A stretch of DNA of 35,055 nt from Bacteroidota bacterium (GTDB lineage Bacteria; Bacteroidota; Bacteroidia; UKL13-3), in NCBI GenBank assembly GCA_034439655.1, contig JAWXAU010000176.1:1-35055 (forward strand). Reading direction: 5' to 3'. Both the position numbers and the translations under genes were made by a program. Positions 1-6,409 of the stretch are shown piece after piece. Positions within the stretch are counted from its first letter, which is position 1. The number at the start of each line of letters is the position of its first letter. A model generated the notes under the pieces. That model saw only the letters and a list, made by a program, of their open reading frames with translations. It was not told the origin of the DNA and made no database searches.

Positions 1-96
1 AGAGTTAAAACCGGAATTGTTAGTTAAGTAGTAAATAATGGCAAAAAAAATCGGCTGAAACGGTTGATTTTACTTGAAAGTATGGTTTAACTTCCG

Positions 97-152
97 CTAC
101 AAACCAAATCCGCCACAGGCGGAGAACTATTATAGTTTAAGAATTGGTATTA
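97..152 (+). repeat. Dispersed element, copy A (3' fragment)
   Basis: This 56-bp piece matches the reverse complement of the copy at the right edge of the window with only about two differences, and the copy at 13870-14037 less closely. It carries the small hairpin TCCGCC-ACA-GGCGGA (about 109-123) and ends in GGTATTA at 146-152, the terminal motif of the family. The 5' two-thirds of the element, including the large hairpin, is missing. The end lies inside the acetyltransferase stop codon (150-152, read on the minus strand). Confidence 0.8.
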
Positions 153-644
153 TACAGCCAATCCCCAAATTTCAAGATTGCATTTGCCATTATCTAACTT
201 GGCGATATTTGGCAAATTTCCCCATTGCACAAAACCAAATTTTCGGAATAACTTTATACTACTTTCATTCTGAGAAAATACAAAAGCTGTAATATTATCA
301 ATTCCCCACTGAGAGCAATGAGATATTGCATACTCCAATAACTGTTTTGCAATTCCTGAGCGGTGGTGTTGATATGAAACATATATACTCGCTTCCACAG
401 TGCCTCGATATGCACAGCGTCCATAAAAGCTCTTTAAGCAAAGCCATCCCATTATATTTCCTTCTTCATTCTCATAAACCCAAAATGGTCTCTCATTGGC
501 GGCAAAAGATAAGAACCACCCTTTTTTGTCATCAACCGTTTGCGGCTCCAAATCGGCAGTTGAAAGTCTTCCAGGGATACTTTCGTTATATATCGAAACT
601 ATCTCCGGTAGATCATTAATGGTCGCTTCCCTTATCATCTTCAT
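150..644 (-). CDS. GNAT-family N-acetyltransferase (phosphinothricin acetyltransferase-like)
   Basis: Probably transfers acetyl from acetyl-CoA to a small amine substrate in the cytoplasm; the true substrate is unknown. The 164-aa protein has the single-domain GNAT layout: an N-terminal IREATINDLPEIVSIYN strand-helix, then EASIYVSYQHHRSGIAKQLL (around residues 84-103), which holds the acetyl-CoA pyrophosphate loop (Q/R-x-x-G-x-G/A), then the FVFSQNESSIKLFRKFGF motif typical of the Pat subgroup. Length is normal for that subgroup (about 160-180 aa). The start codon overlaps the end of the upstream membrane-protein gene by 29 bp, so the two are probably cotranscribed; an ATG two codons in is equally possible. 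The TAA stop is contributed by the end of repeat copy A. The superfamily is certain; activity on phosphinothricin is not implied. Confidence 0.85.
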   Translation of the reverse strand: MKMIREATINDLPEIVSIYNESIPGRLSTADLEPQTVDDKKGWFLSFAANERPFWVYENEEGNIMGWLCLKSFYGRCAYRGTVEASIYVSYQHHRSGIAKQLLEYAISHCSQWGIDNITAFVFSQNESSIKLFRKFGFVQWGNLPNIAKLDNGKCNLEIWGLAV

Positions 645-900
645 CGTTATTGCTGTATTGCTTGTAAATATATAATGCAGTGACTCCCGCAGCTAATAGG
701 GCCAATACTTTCACCAAATTCCACGACTTCATGGTTTCGATACCTAAAATAATAATTGCTGCCAATATTACTATAAGTCGTGCATATAAAAATGCACGGC
801 TGTTAAATCGTTCTCCCCTTTGCCTCCTTCGCCACAAGAAAAACAGCACCATAATTACTAGGGTGCAAACAATTACTATTTGTTGGTTTTTGTCAAACAT
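616..900 (-). CDS. Small membrane protein of unknown function
   Basis: I do not recognise this 94-aa protein. It has a short N-terminus, a hydrophobic segment (about residues 8-23), a basic stretch WRRRQRGERFNSR that should face the cytoplasm, a second long hydrophobic segment (about 37-56), a third (about 61-79), and an acidic tail NNDEDDKGSDH. This predicts a two- or three-span inner-membrane protein. It lies immediately upstream of, and overlaps, the acetyltransferase gene. A perfect 16-nt palindrome sits directly before its ATG. Being conserved as an open frame and overlapping a real gene supports its being coding; no function can be proposed. Confidence 0.6.
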   Translation of the reverse strand: MFDKNQQIVIVCTLVIMVLFFLWRRRQRGERFNSRAFLYARLIVILAAIIILGIETMKSWNLVKVLALLAAGVTALYIYKQYSNNDEDDKGSDH

Positions 901-903
901 AAC

Positions 904-919
904 TTACTTTGCAAAGTAA
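904..919. promoter_or_regulatory. Perfect 16-nt palindrome upstream of the small membrane protein gene
   Basis: TTACTTTGCAAAGTAA is an exact dyad starting 4 nt before the ATG of the minus-strand gene at 900. It could be an operator. It also contains a near-match to the -7 box on the minus strand (TTACTTTG). A 16-nt AT-rich palindrome may also arise by chance. Confidence 0.3.
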
Positions 920-1072
920 AAGCAATTAGCACACATAACAATTATAATATCATACAGCCCATATTGTGTGGTAGCATCTTTTTGTTTTTACCATCAAGGG
1001 GTTTAAACAATTAATTTAACTTTGGGAGCATAGAATTTTTCAGCAGCAATTATAATTCATCGAGACTAATTA

Positions 1073-1100
1073 TTTGTAGCTATATAATTTGCTATATTTG
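1073..1100 (+). promoter_or_regulatory. Candidate promoter of aroQ
   Basis: TATATTTG (1093-1100) fits the Bacteroidota -7 consensus TAnnTTTG. TTTG at 1073-1076 lies 16 nt upstream, slightly closer than the usual 19-21 nt. Another -7-like box, TAACTTTG, lies at 1017-1024 without a well-spaced partner. The rest of the 901-1175 gap shows nothing else recognisable. Confidence 0.4.
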
Positions 1101-1175
1101 TATGCAATTTTGATAGCCACAAAACATGTTAAATCAATGTATCAAAGGCGATATTTTATATAATGCAAATAAAAA

Positions 1176-1613
1176 ATGACTAATAAAAGAATTCAGATAA
1201 TTAATGGCCCTAACCTAAATTTATTAGGGAAACGGGAGCCTGAAATTTATGGCTCAATATCTTTTGAACAGTATTTAGAAAAGTTGAGACCCCGGTTTCC
1301 TGAAATAGATATATTATATTTTCAATCGAATGTGGAAGGGGAAATTATAAACTGCTTACAGAAAGTAAATGACTATGATTCGGCTATCGTAAATTTAGCG
1401 GGCTATTCCCATACATCTATAGCCATTGCCGATACAATTAAAGCAATTAATAAATTGGTAGTAGAAGTGCATATATCTAATGTACATGCTCGTGAAGAAT
1501 TTAGACAAAAACTAATTACAGCTTCTGTCTGCAAAGGAGTGATTGCGGGTTTGGGGCTTGATGGTTATGAGCTTGCAGTGCGGTTTTGCATTCAAAATAA
1601 TTTTGCAGGATAA
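1176..1613 (+). CDS. aroQ: 3-dehydroquinate dehydratase, type II
   Basis: Catalyses the third step of the shikimate pathway, removing water from 3-dehydroquinate to give 3-dehydroshikimate for aromatic amino acid synthesis. The 145-aa length is that of the small dodecameric type II enzyme. The N-terminus carries the signature INGPNLNLLGKREPEIYG, with Arg20 and the catalytic Tyr25 on the flexible loop. AGYSHTSIAIADTI supplies His79, and HISNVHAREEFR supplies the catalytic His104 and substrate-binding arginines. The ATG gives the canonical short N-terminus. It appears to be monocistronic, since the tRNA genes that follow have their own promoter motifs. Confidence 0.97.
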   Translation: MTNKRIQIINGPNLNLLGKREPEIYGSISFEQYLEKLRPRFPEIDILYFQSNVEGEIINCLQKVNDYDSAIVNLAGYSHTSIAIADTIKAINKLVVEVHISNVHAREEFRQKLITASVCKGVIAGLGLDGYELAVRFCIQNNFAG

Positions 1614-1634
1614 GGGACAAAAGCCCTAATTTCG
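1602..1634 (+). promoter_or_regulatory. Promoter of the tRNA-Pro gene
   Basis: TTTG (1602-1605) is followed after 21 nt by TAATTTCG (1627-1634), a one-mismatch -7 box continuing into GCACC, the usual context for the phylum. The -33 box lies in the last codons of aroQ. The predicted transcription start falls about 15-20 nt before the mature tRNA. Confidence 0.6.
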
Positions 1635-1655
1635 CACCTCTTTAAAAAAAGAGAT

Positions 1656-1729
1656 CGGGATATGGCGCAGTCCGGTAGCGTACTTGCTTGGGGTGCAAGA
1701 GGTCGTGGGTTCAAATCCCGCTATCCCGA
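1656..1729 (+). tRNA. tRNA-Pro (anticodon GGG)
   Basis: The cloverleaf is complete. The acceptor stem is CGGGATA / TATCCCG. The D stem is GCGC/GCGT, closed with a G-T pair. The anticodon stem is CTTGC/GCAAG around the loop TTGGGGT, which places GGG at positions 34-36. The T stem is GTGGG/CCCGC with loop TTCAAAT, and the discriminator is A. CCA is not encoded. GGG reads the proline codons CCC and CCU. Confidence 0.95.
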
Positions 1730-1730
1730 C

Positions 1731-1759
1731 AACCCAGCTCCTAGGAGCTGGGTTTTTTT
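1731..1759 (+). terminator. Rho-independent terminator after tRNA-Pro
   Basis: A perfect 24-nt dyad (1731-1754; arms AACCCAGCTC and GAGCTGGGTT) runs into a T tract that ends at 1759. It begins one base after the tRNA discriminator region, so the transcript is short and single-gene. Confidence 0.92.
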
Positions 1760-1839
1760 ATGATTCCATTTAACTTTCAGACAGCCAGTGCTATGAAAAT
1801 AGATTATAAGACTAGCATGGATTATAAGATTTTAAGGGC

Positions 1840-1847
1840 TACATTTG
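1840..1847 (+). promoter_or_regulatory. -7 box of the tRNA-fMet gene
   Basis: TACATTTG matches TAnnTTTG and runs into GCACC, as for the tRNA-Pro promoter. It lies only 3 nt before the mature 5' end. No clear TTTG is seen at the usual upstream distance. Confidence 0.5.
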
Positions 1848-1850
1848 CAC

Positions 1851-1922
<72 letters not shown>

Positions 1923-1926
1923 CTTT

Positions 1927-1952
1927 AAGGTCGTATTTTTACGACCTTTTTT
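1927..1952 (+). terminator. Rho-independent terminator after tRNA-fMet
   Basis: The 9-bp stem AAGGTCGTA/TACGACCTT with a TTTT loop runs into a T tract (1949-1952) and starts 5 nt after the tRNA. It abuts the stop codon of the convergent beta-propeller gene. On the opposite strand it lacks a T tract, so it probably works mainly for the tRNA. Confidence 0.88.
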
Positions 1953-3234
1953 ATTTTGTAATGAGGCATTTCTCGGTATAATTTCCTTGCCTAAGTATAT
2001 ATAAACCGATGGGCAAATTATAGTCGTCCAAGTTATACTTATATATATTCTTGTGTACTATTTTACCATCCAAGGTATATATATCAAATACATAATTTTG
2101 ATTTGAAATAGTTGCTGGAATTGGCAAGTTTTTAGATGGTTGTAAAATAAACAATCCATTTGTCATATCAGAAGCTAAAATGATTCCTGAGGGCAAGTTA
2201 CAATAAAGAGCCCAACACCCCTTTAAACCTTTGTATTCGTTCACTTTGTTTTGTGGGTAGGTGTCATAAAACCCTGAAAAAACAGGGTTTTCAGGGTTAT
2301 CAATGCTCCATACAGTTACACCGTCCTGATAGGAGCTTAACCACAGCAATGTGTTTTTTATATATAAATTATGTGCGATGGCATTTGGGTGGCTACTTAT
2401 AGCAGTGATATAAAGCGGGCTGAGTACATTCTGAATATTATAGTTCTTGATACCCTTGCCATTGTTTTCGTCGGTAAAGAAAAGATAATTGTTGTAAACT
2501 ATTCCTGAATGACAATAGCCTTGACCGGGATATTGCGTAAGTGAATTTAATAACTTGGGTTTATTAATTTTGGTGATATCATATATATACAAACCGTTAT
2601 TTCCGCAAAAACAAAAAAGTGTATCATTAGCTATTGTAATATCGTGTACCATATCAAACATATATTGACCCGAACCATCTTTGGGTGCAACCAATGAATG
2701 TAACAAATATGGTTTCTCCGGATTAGAAACATCTAAAATATCGAGTGGATGAATTTGGTTTCCAATCCTATTTTTTGCAAGGAATAATTTATTGTTATAA
2801 GCATATAAGGTATGGCAATTTTGGGTAAGTGAATCGTTGCTATATACTAGTGAAACGGAATCTGGTAGAAACGAGAGGTCATAAATTTGAAGGGCTGCCT
2901 TTCCTTCATCGGCAACGGTATATAAATATTGGTTATTTATTGCGAAGTCTCTATCGATGCAGTTTTTGGAATAACCGGGTTTTGCTATTAAGAGTTTGGG
3001 AGCCGATACGTTAGTGATGTCGAAAAAATATATAGAATCAATACTGCCCAATATTGCATATTCTTTGTTGCTTCCTTGCTGATACCAGCCAATTACTTCG
3101 TTATACTGTTGTTCGCCAAGGGAGGACAAGCTATCATTGTCCCAACGAGACAAAAGATTGATATTCCAAGAAGTTTGAGAAAAGGAAAAGTTTTGGCAGC
3201 AGAGAAAAAAAAATATTAAATAAATGCGTTTCAA
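1951..3234 (-). CDS. Secreted LVIVD-repeat beta-propeller with T9SS sorting domain
   Basis: Predicted to be exported and anchored to or released from the cell surface; its ligand is unknown. The 427-aa protein starts with a signal peptide (KRIYLIFFFLCCQNFSFSQ, cleavage near Ser-Gln20). The body contains repeated blades of the LVIVD type: YFFDITNVSAPKLL, LDILDVSNPEKPYLL, LYIYDITKINKPKLL and VTVWSIDNPENPVF. The last 45 or so residues (FDIYTLDGKIVHK ... LPIGLYILR ... KCLITK) have the pattern of a type A T9SS C-terminal sorting domain. The only start that keeps the signal peptide is a TTG at 3234; no ATG exists before the mature domain. The gene begins 7 nt after the apaG stop, which suggests translational coupling. 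Confidence 0.85.
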   Translation of the reverse strand: MKRIYLIFFFLCCQNFSFSQTSWNINLLSRWDNDSLSSLGEQQYNEVIGWYQQGSNKEYAILGSIDSIYFFDITNVSAPKLLIAKPGYSKNCIDRDFAINNQYLYTVADEGKAALQIYDLSFLPDSVSLVYSNDSLTQNCHTLYAYNNKLFLAKNRIGNQIHPLDILDVSNPEKPYLLHSLVAPKDGSGQYMFDMVHDITIANDTLFCFCGNNGLYIYDITKINKPKLLNSLTQYPGQGYCHSGIVYNNYLFFTDENNGKGIKNYNIQNVLSPLYITAISSHPNAIAHNLYIKNTLLWLSSYQDGVTVWSIDNPENPVFSGFYDTYPQNKVNEYKGLKGCWALYCNLPSGIILASDMTNGLFILQPSKNLPIPATISNQNYVFDIYTLDGKIVHKNIYKYNLDDYNLPIGLYILRQGNYTEKCLITK

Positions 3235-3241
3235 GGAAAAA

Positions 3242-3628
3242 CTAGTTGAAACGATAGGGAGCTATCAGCTCGAATTCAGGGATTTCCACCTCGAATAATT
3301 TGCCATCCGATTTGCGTTCGAAAGTATAAGTGCCATGCATTTTGCCTATGTCGACAGTAAGGTGGCAACCAGATATATATTGATGGCTTTCGCCAGGCAT
3401 TAGTGAGGGTTGCTTACCTACTACGCCTTCGCCTTCTACTTCACGCTTTTGCCCTTGCCCATCAATAATATACCAATGCCTTTGGAGCAGTTGCACTTGA
3501 TAATCGCTAAAATTTTCGATGGTGATTTGATAAGCAAACTGAAAAATGTCAGGCCATGTTTGCATCGAAACTCCTTGGAATGCTTTAGACACAGTAATTT
3601 TAATGTCGTGGGTAATTGCTGTAGGCAT
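3242..3628 (-). CDS. apaG: ApaG domain protein
   Basis: This is a 128-aa single-domain ApaG protein, a fibronectin-III-like beta sandwich of unclear biochemical role, linked genetically in enterobacteria to Co2+/Mg2+ resistance and Ap4A metabolism. Diagnostic stretches are the N-terminal ITHDIKITVSKAF, then YQITIENFSDYQVQLLQRHWYI, the glycine-rich VEGEGVVGKQPSLMPGESHQY, and MHGTYTFE near the C-terminus. Length is normal for the family. The start ATG has an unusually good Shine-Dalgarno, and the beta-propeller gene follows 7 nt after the stop. Confidence 0.93.
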   Translation of the reverse strand: MPTAITHDIKITVSKAFQGVSMQTWPDIFQFAYQITIENFSDYQVQLLQRHWYIIDGQGQKREVEGEGVVGKQPSLMPGESHQYISGCHLTVDIGKMHGTYTFERKSDGKLFEVEIPEFELIAPYRFN

Positions 3629-3637
3629 AATTATATT

Positions 3638-3644
3638 CTCCTTT
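3638..3644 (-). promoter_or_regulatory. Strong Shine-Dalgarno of apaG
   Basis: On the minus strand AAAGGAG lies 9 nt before the apaG ATG. Most starts in this window have no purine-rich site, as is usual in Bacteroidota, so this one stands out and fixes the start. Confidence 0.6.
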
Positions 3645-3716
3645 GTTATTTCATTTATAATGTTTTACAGAAACTTTCTCAAATAAATAATGTTCAATTA
3701 TGAACATAAGACCACA

Positions 3717-4205
3717 CTAAACCAAAAAAGGTTGCATGTGTTTTTTCAACCATGTTTCCCCAAGGGGCTTAACCCAACTATTTTGTAAATCGGAAAGCCT
3801 TGATACAGTAAGATCGTAAGTGAAGTTTGCAGAAGTATACACTCCTGTTTTTAGTGTTGACATTTTTTCAATTTTAATTTTATTGTCCGAAACCATGGGG
3901 ATTTGCAAGCGGTTAAAAAAATCTAGCCCAAGTTGCTGCCCTACATTTTGTACAAAATGAACACTTTTGTCAATACCACAGCCGCTTGCAGCGTTAAAGG
4001 CCTCATTGGCTGCAAGAACCCAGAAATATTGGTGAAGCACACCTGCTTTTGCTTGCATGTCGTGGCCATGTACAGTCCACTGCTCGGTGAATTTGTCTGA
4101 TTCAGCATCAAGCCAAATGACTTCTCGATCAGTTAATTGCCTATCGGCGAAGTATACCCATACTCTACTATCAGCAGGTAGGTTTTTGAAATCGGAGATA
4201 TCCAT
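3717..4205 (-). CDS. Conserved Bacteroidota protein of unknown function (often mislabelled 'ABC transporter ATPase')
   Basis: The 162-aa protein matches from memory a family common in Bacteroidota, with the sequence blocks SRVWVYFADRQLTDREV, FTEQWTVHGHDMQA and FNAASGCGIDKSVHFVQ. Databases often call it an ABC transporter ATPase, but no Walker A (GxxGxGKS/T), ABC signature or Walker B is present, and it is far too short for an ATP-binding subunit. There is no signal peptide or membrane segment, so it is probably cytoplasmic. The conserved SGCGIDKS block, with a Cys, could be functional. It lies 88 nt upstream of apaG on the same strand and has a -7 box before its ATG. Function unknown. Confidence 0.8.
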   Translation of the reverse strand: MDISDFKNLPADSRVWVYFADRQLTDREVIWLDAESDKFTEQWTVHGHDMQAKAGVLHQYFWVLAANEAFNAASGCGIDKSVHFVQNVGQQLGLDFFNRLQIPMVSDNKIKIEKMSTLKTGVYTSANFTYDLTVSRLSDLQNSWVKPLGETWLKKHMQPFLV

Positions 4206-4221
4206 ATATAAAATATAACAT

Positions 4222-4229
4222 CAAAATTA
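4222..4229 (-). promoter_or_regulatory. -7 box for the 3717-4205 gene
   Basis: Read on the minus strand this is TAATTTTG, an exact TAnnTTTG match 16 nt before the ATG at 4205. No well-placed TTTG was found upstream. It is back to back with the plus-strand promoter at 4239. Confidence 0.45.
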
Positions 4230-4238
4230 CGCAAGATG

Positions 4239-4269
4239 TTTGTTCGATGTGCATTGGTGAGTAGTTTTG
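4239..4269 (+). promoter_or_regulatory. Promoter of the phosphosulfolactate synthase operon
   Basis: TTTG (4239-4242), a 19-nt spacer and TAGTTTTG (4262-4269) match the full Bacteroidota consensus. The predicted transcript starts near 4273-4276. This excludes the in-frame ATG at 4236 as the start and supports the ATG at 4302. Confidence 0.75.
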
Positions 4270-4301
4270 CGGCAATAATTATTTTTAATATACCTTACTT
4301 A

Positions 4302-5075
4302 ATGAATTTTAAATTAAAGAATTTACCCAAACGTGTTGCAAAGCCAAGGGAAAACGGCATCACGATGGTGATGGATAAAGGAATGGGGCTAAGAGAAACT
4401 GAAGACTTTTTGGAAATGGCCAGTAATTATGTGGATATTGTGAAACTAGGTTTTGGGACTTCGATGGTTTTGCAGAAGCTACAAGAAAAGCTCGACCTAT
4501 ATAAAGCCGCTGGCATACCTGTATATTTTGGAGGTACCTTGTTTGAAGCATTCATTGTTAGAAAGCAATTTGACGACTATATAAAACTATTGGAAAAATA
4601 CAAACTTGAATATGCTGAAATATCAGATGGGTCTATAGAATTTTCGCACGATAAAAAATGTGAGTTTATATATAAATTGGCTAAACATGTTATTGTGATT
4701 TCGGAAGTGGGCTCGAAAGATGCTGAAAAAATAATCCCACCCTATAAATGGATTGAACTCATGAAAAAAGAACTTGACGCAGGGGTTTGGAAAGTTATTG
4801 CAGAAGCTAGAGAAAGTGGGAATGTAGGTATTTTTAGGGGTACAGGCGAGGTTCGCTCAGGGTTGGTGGATGAGATTTTAACACAAATCCCATCCGAAAA
4901 AATTATTTGGGAAACTCCGCAAAAAGACCAACAAGTATATTTTGTGAAACTAATTGGTGCCAATGTCAATTTGGGAAATATAGCCCCTAACGAACTCATT
5001 CCTTTGGAGACATTAAGGATAGGGCTGCGGGGGGATACTTTTCACACATTTATTAAACAACATACTATCAAATAA
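4302..5075 (+). CDS. comA: Phosphosulfolactate synthase family protein (ComA-like)
   Basis: The family adds sulfite to phosphoenolpyruvate to make (2R)-phospho-3-sulfolactate, the first step of coenzyme M synthesis in methanogens; homologues occur in Bacteroidota and Bacillus, where the end product is less clear. The 258-aa protein has the (beta/alpha)8 family blocks: NGITMVMDKGMGLRETEDFL near the N-terminus, YVDIVKLGFGTSMVLQ, GIPVYFGGTLFEAF, YAEISDGSIEF, VISEVGSKD, VIAEARESG and WETPQKDQQVYFVKLIG. The start follows from the promoter at 4239-4269 and leaves out a hydrophobic false N-terminus. It heads a tight operon; the next gene starts 6 nt after the stop. Family assignment is strong, the reaction here is inferred. 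Confidence 0.88.
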   Translation: MNFKLKNLPKRVAKPRENGITMVMDKGMGLRETEDFLEMASNYVDIVKLGFGTSMVLQKLQEKLDLYKAAGIPVYFGGTLFEAFIVRKQFDDYIKLLEKYKLEYAEISDGSIEFSHDKKCEFIYKLAKHVIVISEVGSKDAEKIIPPYKWIELMKKELDAGVWKVIAEARESGNVGIFRGTGEVRSGLVDEILTQIPSEKIIWETPQKDQQVYFVKLIGANVNLGNIAPNELIPLETLRIGLRGDTFHTFIKQHTIK

Positions 5076-5081
5076 TAGTAT

Positions 5082-5411
5082 ATGAGAAATAAAATATTAC
5101 TATATATACTTTTTTATTTCTCAATTCATTATAATTGTTCGGGACAAAGCATGCCCGATAGTAATGCAAGCGGGGCCGTGAAATGGAAATATTATCGTAC
5201 CGAAACCAACTTATACGAAGAAGGAAAATTTGTTTCAGGTAGGAGAGAGGGTGTATGGAAATATTATAGTTTCAAGCATATATTATATAAAAAGGAAAAA
5301 TATATACACGGCCTCCGCAAATGGACTTATATATATCATTCAAACGGAAGAATGATTATATATATAAACCAAAAGGGTGAAGTGCAAAAACGCCCCGATT
5401 GTGGTTGTTGA
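5082..5411 (+). CDS. Small exported MORN-like repeat protein
   Basis: This 109-aa protein has a signal peptide (RNKILLYILFYFSIHYNCSGQ), so it is periplasmic, surface-exposed or secreted. The Cys in NCSGQ might be a lipobox, though the context is weak. The mature part has WKYYRTETNLYEEGKF, then GRREGVWKYY, then KKEKYIHGLRKWTYIY, spaced like MORN-type/YwqK repeats (G-x-x-x-G-x-W-x-x-Y). The C-terminus is RPDCGC. It lies between the sulfolactate synthase and the PLP enzyme (gaps of 6 and 19 nt) and should be cotranscribed. It may act independently of them; no biochemical role is known. Confidence 0.7.
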   Translation: MRNKILLYILFYFSIHYNCSGQSMPDSNASGAVKWKYYRTETNLYEEGKFVSGRREGVWKYYSFKHILYKKEKYIHGLRKWTYIYHSNGRMIIYINQKGEVQKRPDCGC

Positions 5412-5430
5412 GGAATTATAGTTCCAATAA

Positions 5431-6339
5431 ATGAGTACATATAATCATATACTTTTTAATGATGTTGCTGATTTTTTCGCAAGTAAATTACCTAGTGCCA
5501 TTGAGAAGATTGATTGTGAAATATACGCTAATGCAGACGTGGAAGTATATATAAAACGAGATGATTTAATTGATTCAGTGATATCTGGAAACAAATGGCG
5601 TAAATTAAAATACACCCTTCTCGATTGCATACAAAATGGTAAAAATCATATCCTCACTTTTGGGGGAGCTTACTCTAACCACCTGCCTGCTGTAGCTAAA
5701 GTATGTAATTCTTGGGGATTAAAATCAACAGCCTTTGTACGCGGGGAGGAGCTTTCGGCCAATAGTAATATACATTTGCAATATTGCAACTCACAAGTGA
5801 TGGAGCTTATATTTATAGAACGAATATTATATAAAAACAAAAAAACATTGGTGTCGCAATATTACAAAGACGAAAGCAATATATATATTGTAGACGAAGG
5901 CGGTCGTGGATTTTTGGGGGCAAAAGGTTGTGGAGATATTATAAACGAATTGGAGTGCACTTTCGACCATATATTTGTATGTGTGGGCACAGGAACCACT
6001 CTTGCAGGTATTGCAAATGCAGCGGCAATCAAATTTGCAAAAACTATAATCAATGGAATCGTAGTATTAAAAGGTGCCGAAGAAATAGAAAATGAAGTTA
6101 AGGAAATGACGACGCAAAACAATTGGGTGTTACATCATCAATTTCATGGTGGGGGTTACGGAAAAACATATCCCGAACTTGATTCATTTATTGAGCACTA
6201 TAAAAAAAAAACAAATATCCCTTGTGAGCTTGTATATACAGGGAAAATGTTTTATGCGATTGACCAATTAATAAAAGTGGGATATATAAAGAAAGGACAA
6301 AAGGTGCTGGCTATACACACTGGAGGCTTTGAGATATAA
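5431..6339 (+). CDS. PLP-dependent D-cysteine desulfhydrase / ACC deaminase family enzyme
   Basis: A fold-type II PLP enzyme of 302 aa. The cofactor lysine is Lys55 in SGNKWRKLKY. FGGAYSNHLPA follows as the substrate-carboxylate loop with the catalytic Ser. VCVGTGTTLAGI is the PLP-phosphate cup. The C-terminus (YTGKMFYAIDQL ... VLAIHTGG) closes the pocket. Family members split D-cysteine to pyruvate, H2S and ammonia, or open 1-aminocyclopropane-1-carboxylate; the sequence does not let me choose, and true ACC deaminases are normally longer (about 338 aa). Being downstream of phosphosulfolactate synthase, it may handle a sulfur-containing amino acid. This context argument is inference. Confidence 0.88.
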   Translation: MSTYNHILFNDVADFFASKLPSAIEKIDCEIYANADVEVYIKRDDLIDSVISGNKWRKLKYTLLDCIQNGKNHILTFGGAYSNHLPAVAKVCNSWGLKSTAFVRGEELSANSNIHLQYCNSQVMELIFIERILYKNKKTLVSQYYKDESNIYIVDEGGRGFLGAKGCGDIINELECTFDHIFVCVGTGTTLAGIANAAAIKFAKTIINGIVVLKGAEEIENEVKEMTTQNNWVLHHQFHGGGYGKTYPELDSFIEHYKKKTNIPCELVYTGKMFYAIDQLIKVGYIKKGQKVLAIHTGGFEI

Positions 6340-6346
6340 GTAGGTG

Positions 6347-6385
6347 TAACTTTGTAGAAGTATATTAACTTTTTTCTTAACTTTG
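6347..6385 (+). promoter_or_regulatory. Candidate promoter region of the 3-hydroxyanthranilate dioxygenase gene
   Basis: TAACTTTG occurs twice, at 6347-6354 and 6378-6385. The downstream copy is followed by GCCCAC and is 24 nt before the ATG at 6410. The TTTG of the first copy lies 23 nt before the second box and may serve as its -33 element. The location rules out translation from a TTG at 6383. Confidence 0.5.
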
Positions 6386-6409
6386 CCCACAAATATTACA
6401 AAATTCAAC

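Noticed and set aside
3717-4205. ABC transporter ATPase
   Set aside because: The usual database name for this family does not fit: no Walker A, signature or Walker B motif, and only 162 aa.
4236-4301. Hydrophobic N-terminal extension of phosphosulfolactate synthase as a signal peptide
   Set aside because: A full consensus promoter lies inside it, so it would not be transcribed; the family starts at the ATG at 4302.
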